Of a DNA stretch of 64,000 nt, positions 10,380 to 23,252 are shown one piece after another. The DNA is from Rhizopus sp. PT2906. Its lineage: Eukaryota > Mucoromycota > Mucoromycetes > Mucorales > Rhizopodaceae. The notes under the pieces were generated by a model, which worked only from the letters and a program-made list of their open reading frames with translations, made no database searches and was not told where the DNA came from. Both the position numbers and the translations under genes were made by a program. The stretch lies in the NCBI GenBank assembly GCA_025529335.1, contig JAMYHX010000112.1:35336-99335 (forward strand). Direction: 5' to 3'. Every line of letters starts with the position of its first letter. Within the stretch, counting starts at the first letter, position 1.

Positions 10380-10385
10380 ACGCGT
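10380..10385. promoter_or_regulatory. ACGCGT element upstream of UFD2
   Basis: A single perfect MluI cell-cycle-box-like hexamer 66 bp before the UFD2 start, followed by a TATA-like CTATATAATG. One copy is weak evidence for regulation. Confidence 0.25.
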
Positions 10386-10450
10386 CCTCTATACTCCGAC
10401 TATATAATGCGTTTCTTTTTCTTTTCTCACTTCTTTTTTTTTCAATAATA

Positions 10451-10589
10451 ATGAGTGAAAATACGTCTGAAGCCGATCAAGTACAGTTGAATAAAAAGAA
10501 CCGATGAAAAGAGAGAGAGAGAAAGAGAAGATAATGATACTTACTTTTTACATTTTTTTCAGATTCGACTTAAGCGTTTAGCAAAGCTT

Positions 10590-10621
<32 letters not shown>

Positions 10622-13600
10622 ACAACAGCAACAGCAGCAACAACCACTCAAGGCAACTTCATCCTTAAACAAGCCTGTCTTACCAACTTTAGAAGAAGCT
10701 ACACCTATTAAAAAACCTACACCTAAAAAGACAGTTATTTCACCTACACCCACCGCAAAGGTCGAGGTAAGGGAAATCTGCCGTTTATGTTGCAGTAGTA
10801 ACCCATTGATTACTATAGAAACCAACACCATCTGTAAATACAACAACTATCCCAGCCAAACCAGCCAAAAGCTTTGAAGACTGGCAAAATGATGTAATTG
10901 CTCGAATCTTGCAAGTGACATTAAAGGTTTGATTATCAAATAGAGAAAAGCCAGCATGCAAGTGAATTAATCTTATGTATATATATAGCCAGAGTCTATG
11001 TATCAGCAAGGGAAATGTGTTTATTTACGTGGATTAGTAGAAGAATTGATAGAAGAACAAGGTCAGTGTTTTGTATTGTTGTGTATGACACACATAACCT
11101 GATACCCAAAAATAGAACCTCATCCAGATAAACTATCTCAAAAGCACTTGGACCGCATTATCGTGGCTAGACTATCTTTGGATCCTAATGAACCTCACGA
11201 AGAACTCCCAAAGGATATTGCAGATACTCTAAACATCACACATTTTGACTATCTTTTAAACTGTTGGAAACAAGCTTATGATATTCGTAAAAATACATTG
11301 ATCCGAAGCAAGGTAGTGTTGTTTATTTTTCTGGCTGCGTCGACATTAACAATAGGTTATTAGGGCTTGGAAAAGGCCGTATTGGATCAGAGGTTAAGTG
11401 TTTTAGATAGTGTACGACAACTTGTTATATCCTATTCTGGACTTGTTATTCAAATGCCAGATATGTTTCCTCAAATACAAAGGTAAATCTTGAATGAACA
11501 TTTGGTATAGCATGAGCTAAATAACCCTCTTTTTAAACTGTAGTCATAACCTTGGTCCTGCTCAGCTTATACCTAGAATTAAAGCTGGACTAGATACAGC
11601 TGACGGTTTACCTTCAGAATATATTAATGAATTAGCAGCACGATTTAAGGAAGATGGCCTTGATTTAGTAAGTCAACCAACAAAAACAGAGAGAGCCAGT
11701 ATTAATCTGAAACTAGATTCTTGGACCCGTCTTGGCTAGCATTTCCACTGAAATAGGTCGATGCACCATCATTGACAATTATAAAACCTTGATCCAGGCA
11801 ATAACTTGTTTAAGCGAAAATAAGATCATTGCCTCCATGGTAAGATCAAGGAAAGTCATGTAAAAAGCATTTACTTACATTCAAAGGGGGGCAAGAATAG
11901 ATTACTTGCTTACCAGAGTTCAAACCTGAAAATGTCACAGCAAAAAACATTGAGGATCTTTCGCTCCTCGGCCCTTATTTTAAGCTGAGCGCATATCCTG
12001 ATCCAACAGTAAATGTAGCAATGTTGATTGATATCTCGTTCACTTATCCTTTTCTCAGAACAAAGTAGCCGAGACTTATTTTCAGAATGCAGAAAATAGA
12101 AACTCAGCAGACTTAGAATCATGCAAAAACGGCCTCCGTGGCAGTGTATCGAACATTCAGGCAAGTCTCTCTCTTTTTTGTAAAAGCATGACTCACACCA
12201 TTATAGAAAACCATGTTTAACGTATGCAACTCTATCGTGAGAGCAAATCCTGAAGCAAGAGACAGACTCTTGGATTATTTTAGCTATGTAATTCAGCTCA
12301 ATGAAAAGCGGGCTCAGATGCAAGTGGACCCCCAAACGGTTGCATCCGACGGATTTATGCACAACATCACGGGTGTTCTCCTGATGTTCTCTGATCCATT
12401 CTTGGACGTGAGAGCATCAAAGATTGACAAGATTGACTCTACTTATTTCCGTACAAGCAAGCGAATAAATGTAACCGAAGACACTAAAATCAATGCTACA
12501 AAGGAACAATCAGATGCTTACTATGGAGAACAACAAGAGCTAAAAAGTATAAGAGAATAAGTATATGAGAGCAGGCTGATGTTAATCTTACTGATATAGA
12601 TCACAACTTTATTACCGAATGCTTCTTTTTAACGCTTGCCTTTATGCACTATGGACCTATTCGTGCCATAGTGAACTATGGTGAGTTTATTCGAGAGTTT
12701 GGAGAGATTAAGAAGCAGGCAGAAAGAGCTCAACAGGAGGCCTTACGCGCAGCTAATGTATGTGTATATAATATAGTTTACTCAATGAAGCTAAACATAT
12801 CTCTGTAGACTCCTCAGGCAGTGCTGGCTGATTTCGTTTCTAAGAGAATGAAGGTAATCATATATAAATTGCTGTATATCTTTCAGGAAACTTGACGTAT
12901 GTGCTTATAGGCAAAACTGGAGCAAATGACGGCCTATCGCTTAGCTTATGAAACCATGATCTTGGATCCTTCCTTTCTCGCTGAAGCTATCAGATTTTAT
13001 GACTTGGTGATGGCATGGTTGGTTCGTATAGTTGATCCTAAGCATAAACATCCCTGGGAAACTGTCCATTTGCCTCTACCAGAACAAGTCCCCGAAAACT
13101 TTGCTATGCTTCCAGAATGGATTATTGAAGACATTGTTGAATTCTATATCTTTATTGGAAAGTAAGTTGTTTTATATAAAAAAATGAAAGTGTTATATAA
13201 ACCAATTTATCTAGGCATGGCTATGAAACGCAGGTTATGCATCAATGCCCTCACGATCAGTTGGCTGCATTCATCCTTACTTTTCTAAGAAATACGAAGT
13301 ATGTCAAAAACCCATACTTGAAAGCTAAGTTAGTAGAGGTAAATGCGTGATGGCACAGAAAAAGTAATACAATACTCACTGTTCACATTAGGTTTTATTC
13401 TTCTTCACCTTCCCTATTGCCCGTGGCATTCCTGGCGAACTAGAAGCGATATTAAACTCCCATCCATTGTCTCTAGAGCACCTTGTACCCTCTCTGATGA
13501 ACTTTTATGTTGGTAAGTGTTTTACAAAAACAACATTCTTATTTATTCACCTCTTCGATGACAGAGGTGGAACAGACTGGGGCTAGTTCACAGTTTTATG

Positions 13601-14752
13601 ATAAATTCAACATTCGTTATAATATCAGTCATATCATGAAGACTCTCTGGAACCATCCAGCCCATCGCGCAAAATTGAGAGAAGCAAGCAAGTAAGCAGG
13701 CATAACCATCAAGCCATGAGTTTTACAGCTCAACTCTTTTCTATAGGAATTCAGATACATTTACACGTTTTGTCAATATGTTGATGAGCGATGTGACGTA
13801 TCTTATGGACGAAAGTCTAAGCAAGCTAGCAGAGATTCATCAGATTCAAACAGAGATGAGTAACCAAGCCGCTTGGGAAGCACAGACACCTGTAAGATAT
13901 TTTTTGAACATGAGCGTACGTTCATATGTTGACCATTCATATTTTTTTTTGAAAACTTAGCAATATCGTCAAGAACGTGAAGGCAATCTTAGATCACTTG
14001 AAAGACAAGCACAGTCCTATGTTGCCTTGGGTAACGAGACAGTGCATATGCTTAATTATATGACAGCAGAAGTTGTTCAGCCCTTCTTGGTCAATGAGAT
14101 CGTTGACCGTTTGGCAGCCATGTTGGACTATAACCTCGTTCAGTTAGTAGGACCCAAATGCACTGAGCTAAAGGTCAAGAATCCAGAAAGATATCACTTC
14201 AATCCACGTAAACTACTGTCAGAGATCATTGATATTTACCTTCACCTAAACACGGATACTTTTGTCGAAGCCGTCGCACGAGATGGTCGGTCTTACAAGA
14301 AAGAGTATTTCTCTAGAGCAGCATCCATCTTACAGAAGCACGGTTTAAAGCCCTTGGATGACATTCATGCGCTTGAACAGTTTGTCAATCGAGTAGAGCG
14401 AGCTGTACAAACTGGAGTTGAGGAAGAAGAAGAAATGGGCGAAGTCCCTGACGAGTTTTTGGATCCTATTTTCTTTACTTTAATGGAAGATCCTGTCTTA
14501 CTACCTACGTCCAACGTGATTGTCGATCGTAGTACTATTCGTGCCCATCTACTCGGCGATACTCGTGATCCTTTCAACCGTATGCCATTGTCAATGGATA
14601 TGATACAACCAGGTAATTTATTTATAATACAAGTTATTGCTCAGAATGCTGATTTTCATTTTGTTATAGCAACTGAGTTAAAGGAAAAAATTGCTTCTTG
14701 GAAAGACGAGCAAAAGAGTAAGAGAGGAGAAAAAATGGACACAAGCGTATAA
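10451..14752 (+). CDS. UFD2: Ubiquitin conjugation factor E4 (U-box)
   Basis: A long gene of about 16 short exons and roughly 1,050 residues. Exon 1 (10451-10480) splices to give ADQIRLKRLAKLQQ, followed by ~18 glutamines and a Pro/Thr-rich linker. The Ufd2 core helical repeats follow (e.g. KSFEDWQNDVIARIL, HFDYLLNCWKQAYD, LHLNTDTFVEAVARDGRSY). The C-terminal U-box is intact: VPDEFLDPIFFTLMEDPVLL, then STIRAHLLGDTRDPFNRMPL. A final intron (about 14613-14669) separates the U-box from the last exon ELKEKIASW. It elongates ubiquitin chains and works with Cdc48 in protein degradation. The interior splice sites are read by eye, so small exon errors are possible. It converges with NOPCHAP1, 42 bp apart. 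Confidence 0.93.
10589..10645 (+). repeat. CAA/CAG tract encoding polyglutamine in UFD2
   Basis: Imperfect CAA/CAG array of about 18 codons in the second exon of UFD2, directly after the basic helix RLKRLAKL. Confidence 0.9.
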
Positions 14753-14794
14753 TGTTGAATATACATAAATTGCCTGAATGTTTTTTTTTTTTCT

Positions 14795-15307
14795 TTATTC
14801 GTCGTCACTATCTTCTTCACTGCTGTCAGAATCACTATCTGTGTCATCTTTATTTAAAACTTGAATTATTGGCTTTTTATCACTTCCAGCATCAGTTGGT
14901 AATTTTATTGTTTCCTCTTGTTCTTCTTCGTTATCAGATCCATCGTCTTTATTCCTCAAATCATAGACTCCTAAGCCCAGATTCTACAGACATGATTAGT
15001 CTAAAGGGTTGTGTTTATTAAAAAAACACACAAACCATTTCTATATATTGTCCTTCGTCTTCATTGACATTTTCAATATTTAGTTCTGAAGTGTCTTTTG
15101 TCAGTAACTGCTGGTTTGCTTGTTGGATCTGCGGTAGAAAGGCTTGTACTCTTGATAAAACTATAAAGAGATCTGAGTTACTAAAAGATCTCTCTCTCTC
15201 TCTCTCTCTTTTTAAACGTTACCATCAAGAGTCGAAGAAGGATTTGTTGATCCATTAGTATTGTCTTTGTTCAACATGTCGAAAAGATTTAAAGGTTGGT
15301 TTGACAT
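14795..15307 (-). CDS. NOPCHAP1: NOP protein chaperone 1-like (DUF4598 family)
   Basis: Three exons. The first encodes MSNQPLNLFDMLNK, the second VLSRVQAFLPQIQQANQQLL followed by an NIENV segment and GQYIEM, and the third NLGLGVYDLR, then an acidic Ser/Asp/Glu tail ending SSEEDSDDE. The motif set R-V-x-x-FLP-x-I-x-x-AN-x-x-L, N-I-E and Y-I-E-M-N-L-G-L-G-V is that of NOPCHAP1 (C12orf45). That protein loads NOP58 onto the R2TP complex during box C/D snoRNP assembly. No open frame of useful length marks the first exon; it was found from the conserved sequence and splice signals. Confidence 0.75.
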
Positions 15308-15686
15308 TTTTAAAGGAAAGGAAAAAAAAAAAAAAAAGAAAAGTGGGCATAAAATCAGGACTGCCTGTGGCGGAATTAATATTGAAGAAGTCGCTTTTAA
15401 ATATCAAAACATGCGTTTTTTTTTTTTCCTTACTTGATCCATGCTCAACAACGCTTTGTTTCTATGGTAACAGGTAGTATGGAAACAGTGCAACTTTTTA
15501 ATTTATTATTTATATTTAAATAAAGTGACAACTTTCTCTCTTTCCATAGCCGGTGTTATATATGTGTATAAATGTATGCATACATGCGCGTGCGTGCATG
15601 TATAAGTGTGGATATAATGTGTATGTGTATGTGATGAATTAAGCTATGTACAGTTACTTGTTTCTTGCTTATCTGTTTACGATTGT

Positions 15687-15820
15687 CTATGAAGGGAGAT
15701 CTGCAACAGGCTTAAGAGCGTCATTTAAAACATCAATGACCCAAGAGCTATTACGACCACCAAAGCAAAAATCGGCTCGGTTTTTGATGTGGTCTTTGAA
15801 GAAGAAGAAGAATCTGAGGG
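15687..15820 (-). CDS. Possible terminal exon of an unrecognised gene
   Basis: After a CCCTCAG acceptor-like site the minus strand stays open in two frames. One reads FFFKDHIKNRADFCFGGR onward to a TAG at 15687-15689. The other reads a Ser/Thr-rich stretch and then a hydrophobic segment FALVVVIALGSLMF to TAA. The second would suit a C-terminal membrane anchor. Upstream, exon-like pieces exist around 15900-16160 but no consistent model was found. Confidence 0.2.
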
Positions 15821-15995
15821 AATAGAACGTGTTATATGTTTTCTCTCTAAATTATTGCTCGCCTATAAATATATAAGTAAATCCAAATGAAAAATTTTAG
15901 TTATTATTTACATTCACAACGGAAATAGCGCACAGGACGATGAAGAAGGTAAGAATATAATAAATTGGGCGCATAAATGTAATAAGTAAGGGGGA

Positions 15996-16020
15996 GAAGA
16001 GAGAGAGAGAGAGAGAGAGA
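15996..16020. repeat. (GA)n microsatellite
   Basis: About 12 GA dinucleotides in the gene-poor region. Confidence 0.9.
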
Positions 16021-17292
16021 AAAAGAAAGAAATAGAGAAAATTCTCTTTTTATCATAAAATTCAGCCTACATACAATGACGTTTGATAATGTGGCTTCCC
16101 CTTTTTTGCATTCTTACCTATTCTGGTATTTTCTTTTTCTTTCTTCTTCATGAGTTCTTTATATTTCCTTACATAATTGAGATGCAATAATCAAGTTTAA
16201 GACTGCCCTGTGTGCCATGATTTAATCATCAAGGGCATACATACAAACACAGATCAATTGCGTATATAATGCGCCACGATCTTTAATAGGAAGTAAAGAT
16301 AGATTTTTGGCTAAATAACATTCTTCTTTGGCAACACAAATGTTAGTTCTATGACGATCTATGCCGAAGAATACTGAACCAAGATCAGTTTGTATTGAAA
16401 ATATCTAATAAATGACCCTGTTTTTCCCCTTTCATCATTTCCATGTTCTTTATTGTAACTTGGTGTTAAGAATGAGCACAAGTTGGAGGATAGGTCATTA
16501 ATGTGTATGTACACAATCTGAGTCCAAAGTTAATAAACAGTTGATATAATCCGCTGTTAGACGCACACATTCTTTGAGAGATGATTAAATGTTGCAGCTT
16601 TAAGATACAACACTTTTAGCTAAGCATCTTACAAAAGGATTCATATTACAATTTTACACTCTCGGCTGAAAATAGTTATTTTTTTTTCGAGACAGCTGTT
16701 CTATTGAATCAAAAGATGAATCTAAAGGAAATGACTCTTGTCATTAAACAATATAATTTAATAGAAACGTGAATAAACATACTAATGTATTTCATACAAT
16801 CCTTATTAAATTAAGCTGCTACAAGTCATCAGTTTCACAAGTGTGGCTTTTTGTGGTTCTTTTTCTCTTAAACACAGATAGTTACCAATTGAGTGAAATT
16901 TCTCTATTATCACATATACGTCTCAGAATAAAGTTAATTCTATCATAATGACGATAGTCTCTTCAAGACCGCGTGGCTATATCGTACAAGTATTGCATGT
17001 AATACAGCAATGTATAACGTAAAAGAGATACGCTTTAAATAAAGCTTAATAAAGCACGTACCATATTATATATCAATGACTTACAAATTATATGTATACA
17101 GTATTGTTAATACTGCCATTCATTCGTAGAAATACATCCTTTTTTAGACAAGTAAAAACTAACTAATGGACAAAGAAACTTTTCAATTTACTTCTTTCAA
17201 TGTTGCCCTTCAAAAAAAAAAAAAAAAAAACTACAATCGTGACAAGTTCTTTTTTTTTCCTTTTCTTTTAAACAAAAACCTTATTAACCAAA

Positions 17293-18256
17293 ATGAATGT
17301 TTATGTTGGTAATATTGACTTTATTTTCTAATTTATTTATATTGTACATGAGCAACATCAACTAAATTTCAATATAGATGGTGACGATTCAGCTTCTATG
17401 GATTTAGATCAACCTCAATCGGTAATTATTAATAAAAAGAAAAGAACGAAAGAGAGAGAGAGAGAGAGACTAATGAAGTCTTAGTGGATTAGTTGGTTCT
17501 GTTCAGCACCTAATCACAAGTATTATGCAGAAATAGACGAGAAATTTATCGAAGATCCTTTCAATTTAAGCGGTTTGAGTTCTCAAGTGCCCTTATACAA
17601 AGAAACACTTGAAGTCATTCTTAATATGGAACCCAATGATGCGATGTACAGCCGTATTCCTGACTTGAGCTTACTTCAACCCTCAGCAGAACTATTGTAT
17701 GGCTTGATTCATCAGCGGTATATCATTACAAAGGATGGTATGCTACAAATGGTAACAAGTAGGAAAAGATCATATTGTCTATCTATAAACTCATCATTGT
17801 TATAGTTGGAAAAATATAAGGCAGGTGAATTTGGCAAGTGCCCTAGATTTTATTGTGATGGTTGTCATCTCTTGCCCTGTGGTCAACACGATACACCAAA
17901 GCAGAGTAATGTGCGTCTTTATTGCCCAAACTGCAAGGATATCTATATACCACCTAATCCGAAATATGCTCACATTGATGGTAAAAACTTGATATATATA
18001 TATATATATATATATATACTCATCTAGTATTGTATAATGTATATATATTTTTTATATATTAGGAGCTCACTTTGGTACAACATTCCCTCATTTATTCTTT
18101 CACACCTTTCCTGAATGTATCAGAGAAGTCACGCCTACTGTCTATCAACCAAAAATATTTGGATTCCGTGTTAGTTCACTGTCATCGACGGGACCACGTA
18201 TGCAATGGCTTAGAACGTTTCCTGATAAAAAACTAACCGAGGAAGATGAAGAGTAA
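17293..18256 (+). CDS. Casein kinase II regulatory (beta) subunit
   Basis: Five exons, about 240 residues. After a short acidic N-terminus it reads WISWFCSAPNHKYYAEIDEK, close to the family signature. It continues with EDPFNLSGL, a PLYKETLEVILNMEPND-like helix, and AELLYGLIHQRYIITKDGM. The zinc-binding segment CPRFYC...LYCPNCKDIY has four appropriately spaced cysteines and mediates beta-beta dimerisation. The tail is GFRVSSLSSTGPRMQWL. The subunit assembles the CK2 tetramer and directs substrate choice. A 27-bp TA microsatellite sits in the fourth intron. Confidence 0.95.
17992..18018. repeat. (TA)n microsatellite within a CK2-beta intron
   Basis: A run of about 13 TA units inside the intron between the zinc-finger exon and the last exon. 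Confidence 0.85.
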
Positions 18257-18554
18257 ATATATGTATATTACAGAGGACTTTACTTTGTATAAATAATGAT
18301 CATGTGTGTCCCTTGGATATGGCCATACTTGGTTAAATACACACACACACACACACACTCAAGCACATACATATATATCTAAGGGATACCTTGTCTATCC
18401 TTTTTATAATAATACAAATATCTTTTTTTTATACAAATAAGTATATAAAAGTTTTATTGTTGTATATATGCATGAAAAAGATGTCCCTCTTCTAAATGAT
18501 TTATAAATGAATGCAAAATGCCCTGTGATATATATATAAATTATAATGCCTCCG
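18257..18554. other. 3'-3' spacer between CK2 beta and the bHLH gene
   Basis: About 300 AT-rich bases containing an (AC)n tract at 18339-18358 and TA-rich runs. No gene recognised. Confidence 0.5.
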
Positions 18555-19826
18555 TTAATGATGTCTTTCCAATTCTGCAACTCTTTGTCTTAATGCTTGT
18601 AATTCTGTTTGCATATGTCTCATCCTTTCATTATTTTCTCGAACTTCTGCTTTTAACTGAGTAATGTATTCATACGAGTGCTGTACAATCAATATCCTGC
18701 TCATCGCTTTCACTTCTTTTTCTTTTTCTTTTCTGATCATATCGACGTCGTCTGTTAAATGATGGACACTACGAGAAACCAAGAGTTCGACAATTTCCCC
18801 TCTCAGTTCATCAAAGCTCTGCTTAAGCGTGTCTCTTCTTCTTTGTTCTGCTACTTTATGAGCTGATCGACGGTGGTCTATCACAGGCACTCCTCCAGAA
18901 TTCAGGAATTGAAGGCCCCTTTGATCAAGCTGTAGGTAGGGTGAAATAAGAGGCTTTAATGCACGTGGTGACATTGTTCGCTTGGCAGATAAGTGTGTCT
19001 CATTCTTGACAGCCTCGAACTTATGATTTTTGTTGTAGCTTATGTGCTGTTCTATAGGTATCGGTTGATCAGATAGATGCATATCTACAGGCGCTCCTAT
19101 CATAGTAGGAGTAGAATAAAGACGATGATCAAGATTCATCAAAGATGCTGGTGTGGCTGACGCTGGATAGACATGCTGATAATTATATACTTGTGTATGA
19201 TCAGCACTACTGCTAGTACTATTACTACTGCTATTATTACTACTATTCACTGCATTATATTGCAAGGGTGATCCTTGATGTTCTTGTTGTTGCTCTTGTT
19301 GTTGCTCTTGTTGTTGCTCTTGTTGTCGCTGTTGTTGTCGCTGTTGTTGTCGCTGAATCAATACTTGATCCGTGCGATAAACTGATTTTTCCGCGGATTC
19401 GAGATCTTCTTGAATAAGCTGCTCTCTAAGCAACGACTGTTGTGCTTCTACCAAGGCCAGTTGCTGAGTTAATAAAAGCACGTTCTCGTTATCAATAGAT
19501 GATAGCTCCAGAGGCAATACAGGTGATGATAATGGCGAAAAGTAGCCACGAGAGGGTGACTGATCAGTTTGTGCAATCTGAGTGTAATTATGTTGCTGTA
19601 GTACACACAAATATATATATTTATATATATAAGGTCAGTTACAGTCCAAATATGGATAATATATATAAAAAACCTTTGTAATATAATTGTCCATGCTTTC
19701 GATGTGTTGATTATTCGCCTTGTTTTCTCTTATAGTAAAGCAATCAATCATGGAGTCATTATACTCTGTTGAGGGATCAAAGGCAAAGTCTGTGATGTTG
19801 TTTTTGTGAAATAAGTCAGGTACCAT
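18555..19826 (-). CDS. bHLH transcription factor with glutamine-rich region and C-terminal coiled coil
   Basis: Two exons. The first begins MVPDLFHKNNITDFAFDPS and ends NYITK at about 19677; the second starts with QHNYTQIAQTDQSP. A Gln/Arg/Glu repeat (RQQQ.. and EQQQ.., about 19270-19350) precedes a Ser/Asn tract. The C-terminal bHLH starts RRSAHKVAEQRRRDTLKQSF. H-x-x-x-E-x-x-R-R-R is the group B E-box (CACGTG) contact set. Helix 2 (LIVQHSYEYITQLKAEV) lies after an extended loop of about 35 residues containing HHLTDDVDMIRKEKEKE. It runs into a leucine-zipper-like coiled coil. A nuclear regulator; specific targets cannot be named. The long loop is a feature of some fungal bHLH factors. Confidence 0.8.
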
Positions 19827-19966
19827 TTTTTTTTGAAGTGAAAGAAAGAAAGTAAGGAAGAAGAGGAGTATAAATAAAAAAAAGAACGGACGTGTGTTTA
19901 ATAAAGGAACCAAAATTAGTAATATTTTATTGGTGTTAAGGGTATTAGTTCAAAGCGTACACAAAT

Positions 19967-22900
19967 TTACATGTATGGATTAGACTTTGTTGTATTGCTG
20001 GAATAAGATTGTCTGTCTGCTTGTCTTCTTACTAGGTAATTCAGCTTATCCATTACTTCTTCCAATTTCATCTTACGTTCTTGTAATTCCAAATGTCTTA
20101 GGATCGGTGGATTCTCTCTTGCAAATTGCTGGATTTGCTGTCGATCCATTTCATAAACAAGTCTATTGTCTACTTCTCGAGGAAATTGGAAAAAGAACTC
20201 GTTTAGAAGCTCAACTTGAATGAACATAACCGCCTATTCAATTTAAGGTTTAGTGTTACTTTATGCATTGTGTGCTTACTTACTGTATATGTCAATTTCT
20301 CGGCAATCACATTCAAAAATGCCTCAGGACAATACTGCTTATTTTCGGAACTCTTACATTGCCGACTCTTTAATGCTGCGATACGATACTTTAATATCAT
20401 CGCACGATCTCTTAAAAATATTGCATCTTTAGCCTTCTTCAAAAGCTTAGGGTTATAAATCGATTTCACTTCTTCTTCGTCTTGTTGTTGTTGTTGTTGT
20501 TGCTCTTCTCCTTTCACTTCTACCGTTTCATTTTCCAATTTGCGGCGGTATTCTTCCTTGTCCATATCCAGTACGTAATTGATTGCGCTCTGAAGCTTCT
20601 TTTTGCCAACTGAGTTCTTGATGGATGTAGCCATTTCCTCACACATCTCCAACTCTTTTTCAAGCAAGGCAATAGATCGTTTCACCCCCTCGTTCCATTC
20701 AACATCTGTTACTTCCACCTAGGAGAGTTTTCTCTCGTCATCAAAAGCCAATATATAAATATTATTATTATATATATATACCTCAAACTTGTATGGCTTG
20801 ATCGTATTCTCTACCTGATCACTCGTTGTCAAAAACTTGGTTCTCAGAATTTCACTTGCAAAGTTCATTATTTGCTTGCGTGTCTCTGGATGATACTTGA
20901 ACGGCTCGGCATTAGCCAAACGTTCCATATTGCTCATCAACACATCCACGACCAACTGAGTAGTGGACCGACCGATACCGCTCTTGGTTAATGCTGCTGA
21001 AGCAAGATCAATTTTGTAGAGCCAGTAGATATCGTCTGAGGCTGCCTTGGGCAATTCTGCTATTTTGGGGTCACACCAATACTGTTCTGCGCAGATATCC
21101 AACACGCGCTGCTCCAACATGGACCTGACTTCATGTCGCACCTGCGGCTTTCCAAAATTGTTTGCAAAATTTTTAAAGTCGTGCTTTAAGCAATCCATCG
21201 TCTCGGCCACATAGGATTCAGCAGTGACTCTTCTGTCGTTGTACTGTACCTTGAATTGATACTTGGCTTCCTCAAGCTCTCGTTGAACCGCATCTACAAT
21301 ACTGTAAAGGGACCGTCCCATGCTTTGCTCGAGCACGTTCATCAGTTTATGGCGAAGTGTGGAAGTGCCTACTTGAATATCTCTCTGATTAAAGATGAGA
21401 TGAGATCTAAAGAAAGCTTCTTCTGTCTTAATTAATGCATCTGTCATGTTTTCGTCTGTCGGATTATCGGGTGCTTTACAGACAACTCCGATGTACCCTA
21501 AATGTAAGGGATAGTCTGTGTTACGAAGAATGGAGGCACCCATTTGAGGAGACACAAGGTCCATTTTGGTAATCACGCCAATCGTTCGCAAGCCGAGGGG
21601 GTCCCATTTCCGACTAGCCCTCAGGGCAGGTGAATTTGCCAGATCGACATTAGCACTACAGACGGCCAAGATGATGTTGGGTCCACGAATGTATTTTTCA
21701 CATAAATCTTCAATCTTCTTTTTCAATGTCTCAGGTTGATTGCGGTTGGAAATCTGGATATAGCCTGGTAGGTCGATTAGAGTAAGATCAGGCACATTAG
21801 GTGAGTAAATGCGAAGTTCGATTGGCTTTTCAGATACACATTCAGCTTCCGATACAGCTAGATTCATGTCTACCAACGTCTTTTGAATCTTTTTAAAGTC
21901 AAATATTTTACCAAGTCCAAGTTCTGGGAATTCACCATATTCTTCCTTTTGGTCTGGCGTATGAATCAATGTTAATTCAATAGGTCGTCGTGTTACCATG
22001 TTATTTCCCCTAGTAAAATCAGTTCATATTTCTTGCTTTTTTAATAATAAAACTCACTTGGGTAAAAATTCATGGCCCACAATGGCCTCCAACACTGAGC
22101 TCTTGCCTGAACTTTGAGATCCAATGACGACAATACTGGGTAGTCTCAGTGTCTCATTATGATCAATAGACATCAATATGCTTCTGATCTCAATAAGCTT
22201 TTTGGTCAACATCATCAACTGTTCATCCTGTGAAGATATCCCGTTCCTTTTTCTCTTCTTCTTGTCCTTTTCGTCTTGTTCTTCTTCTTCTTCTTCTTCA
22301 TCATCACTATTCATGTATAATCCAAGACCTGCAGCAACAGCCGCTGCTGCTGCTGCCTCTTCCCCATCATTATTGTTGTTATTGTTTTCTTGTTTCTTAT
22401 TATCCTTTTCTTCCATGGACCCTAGCTTGTGATTTGTTGTGCTTTGCTCTTCTGTTTTGCCAGCAAACAATCGACGCACTGTATCCGGCAATCGTATATG
22501 TATTTCTGGTATCGAAATATCAAAGTTTTCTACAGTTTCTTGCGCCTGAGCAAATAGTGATTCTATTTCCAACATTCTCTTTTGCATAAATGACGAGCTT
22601 TTCTCCGCCCAATCTAACAGCAAATTAGAATCATACATACACACATTTTGCCTCCATAATGTATACCTTGTAGTTTATTGTTGGCAATAGTTGCGCCTGT
22701 AATAGTTGTGCCTGCTACAAAAGCAGGAAGACGAAATGCTCTTAAAGCTAATTTAGGAATAGATCCTACTTGAATCGAACGTACTTGGTTCTGCAAGATG
22801 AGTGATGTGGAAGGAGGTACCGCATGATATGTTCGAATGCGAGGCACGTGGTGTAAAAGTGGAGGTGAATAAAACTTGCAATCACTTAAATGATGAAATG

Positions 22901-22970
22901 ACCTCGGTGAACGAGTCATGGACAAGGTATGTGTCAAAGGTTTGCCTTGTCGAAGTATCTGTGTGATCAT
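19967..22970 (-). CDS. MGM1: Mitochondrial inner-membrane dynamin-like GTPase
   Basis: Five exons, roughly 900 residues. The start ATG at 22970 gives an Arg/Ser/His-rich presequence ([17 protein letters not shown]...) and a hydrophobic segment near residue 90. A further upstream in-frame ATG (23084) would remove the matrix-targeting character. A low-complexity acidic/alanine/lysine linker precedes the GTPase domain, whose motifs are all present: G1 [15 protein letters not shown]3 [13 protein letters not shown]4 [14 protein letters not shown]. The middle/stalk and C-terminal GED-like helices ([30 protein letters not shown]) are typical of Mgm1/OPA1. It mediates inner-membrane fusion and cristae structure. 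Exon phases at the GTPase and GED junctions were checked. Confidence 0.93.
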
Positions 22971-23252
22971 GTCAGCAAAGAGCAAAAAAAAAAAAAAAAG
23001 AGCTGCGAGAGCACAGGGGGGGTGTAGATAGAAAGAGGGAAAAATAATGAACGGCCTATCAGACAAGTCACAATGTAAAGGCATGAAAAAACCATTTTTA
23101 TTTACAAGAGAAAAGAAAAAAATAAGTTAAAGTTATGAGCTCCCAAATGATGATGGCGCCTACGTCCAACACCTTGGTACACCGTCAGATCATATATTTG
23201 TTCATCACTTTAAACCCTTTTCTTCTCTCTTTTTCTCTCTTGCAAAGTACAT

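Larger units (their letters stand above)
15308..17292. other. 2-kb gene-poor region with simple repeats and one possible minus-strand exon
   Basis: AT-rich, with no long open frame. It holds a GA tract (15996-16020), alternating purine-pyrimidine near 15565-15640, and many poly-T runs. A possible terminal exon on the minus strand (15687-15820) is described separately. Otherwise nothing with coding character or RNA-gene signature was recognised. Confidence 0.5.

Noticed and set aside
10589..10846. Minus-strand open frame ending in polycysteine
   Set aside because: Reverse reading of the UFD2 polyQ-coding repeat; no start or conservation.
15687..16200. A complete gene in the 15.3-17.3 kb gap
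   Set aside because: Only one plausible terminal exon with two competing frames; upstream exon candidates do not connect.
22178..22589. Plus-strand serine/leucine-rich open frames within MGM1
   Set aside because: Antisense of the low-complexity acidic/alanine linker of MGM1.
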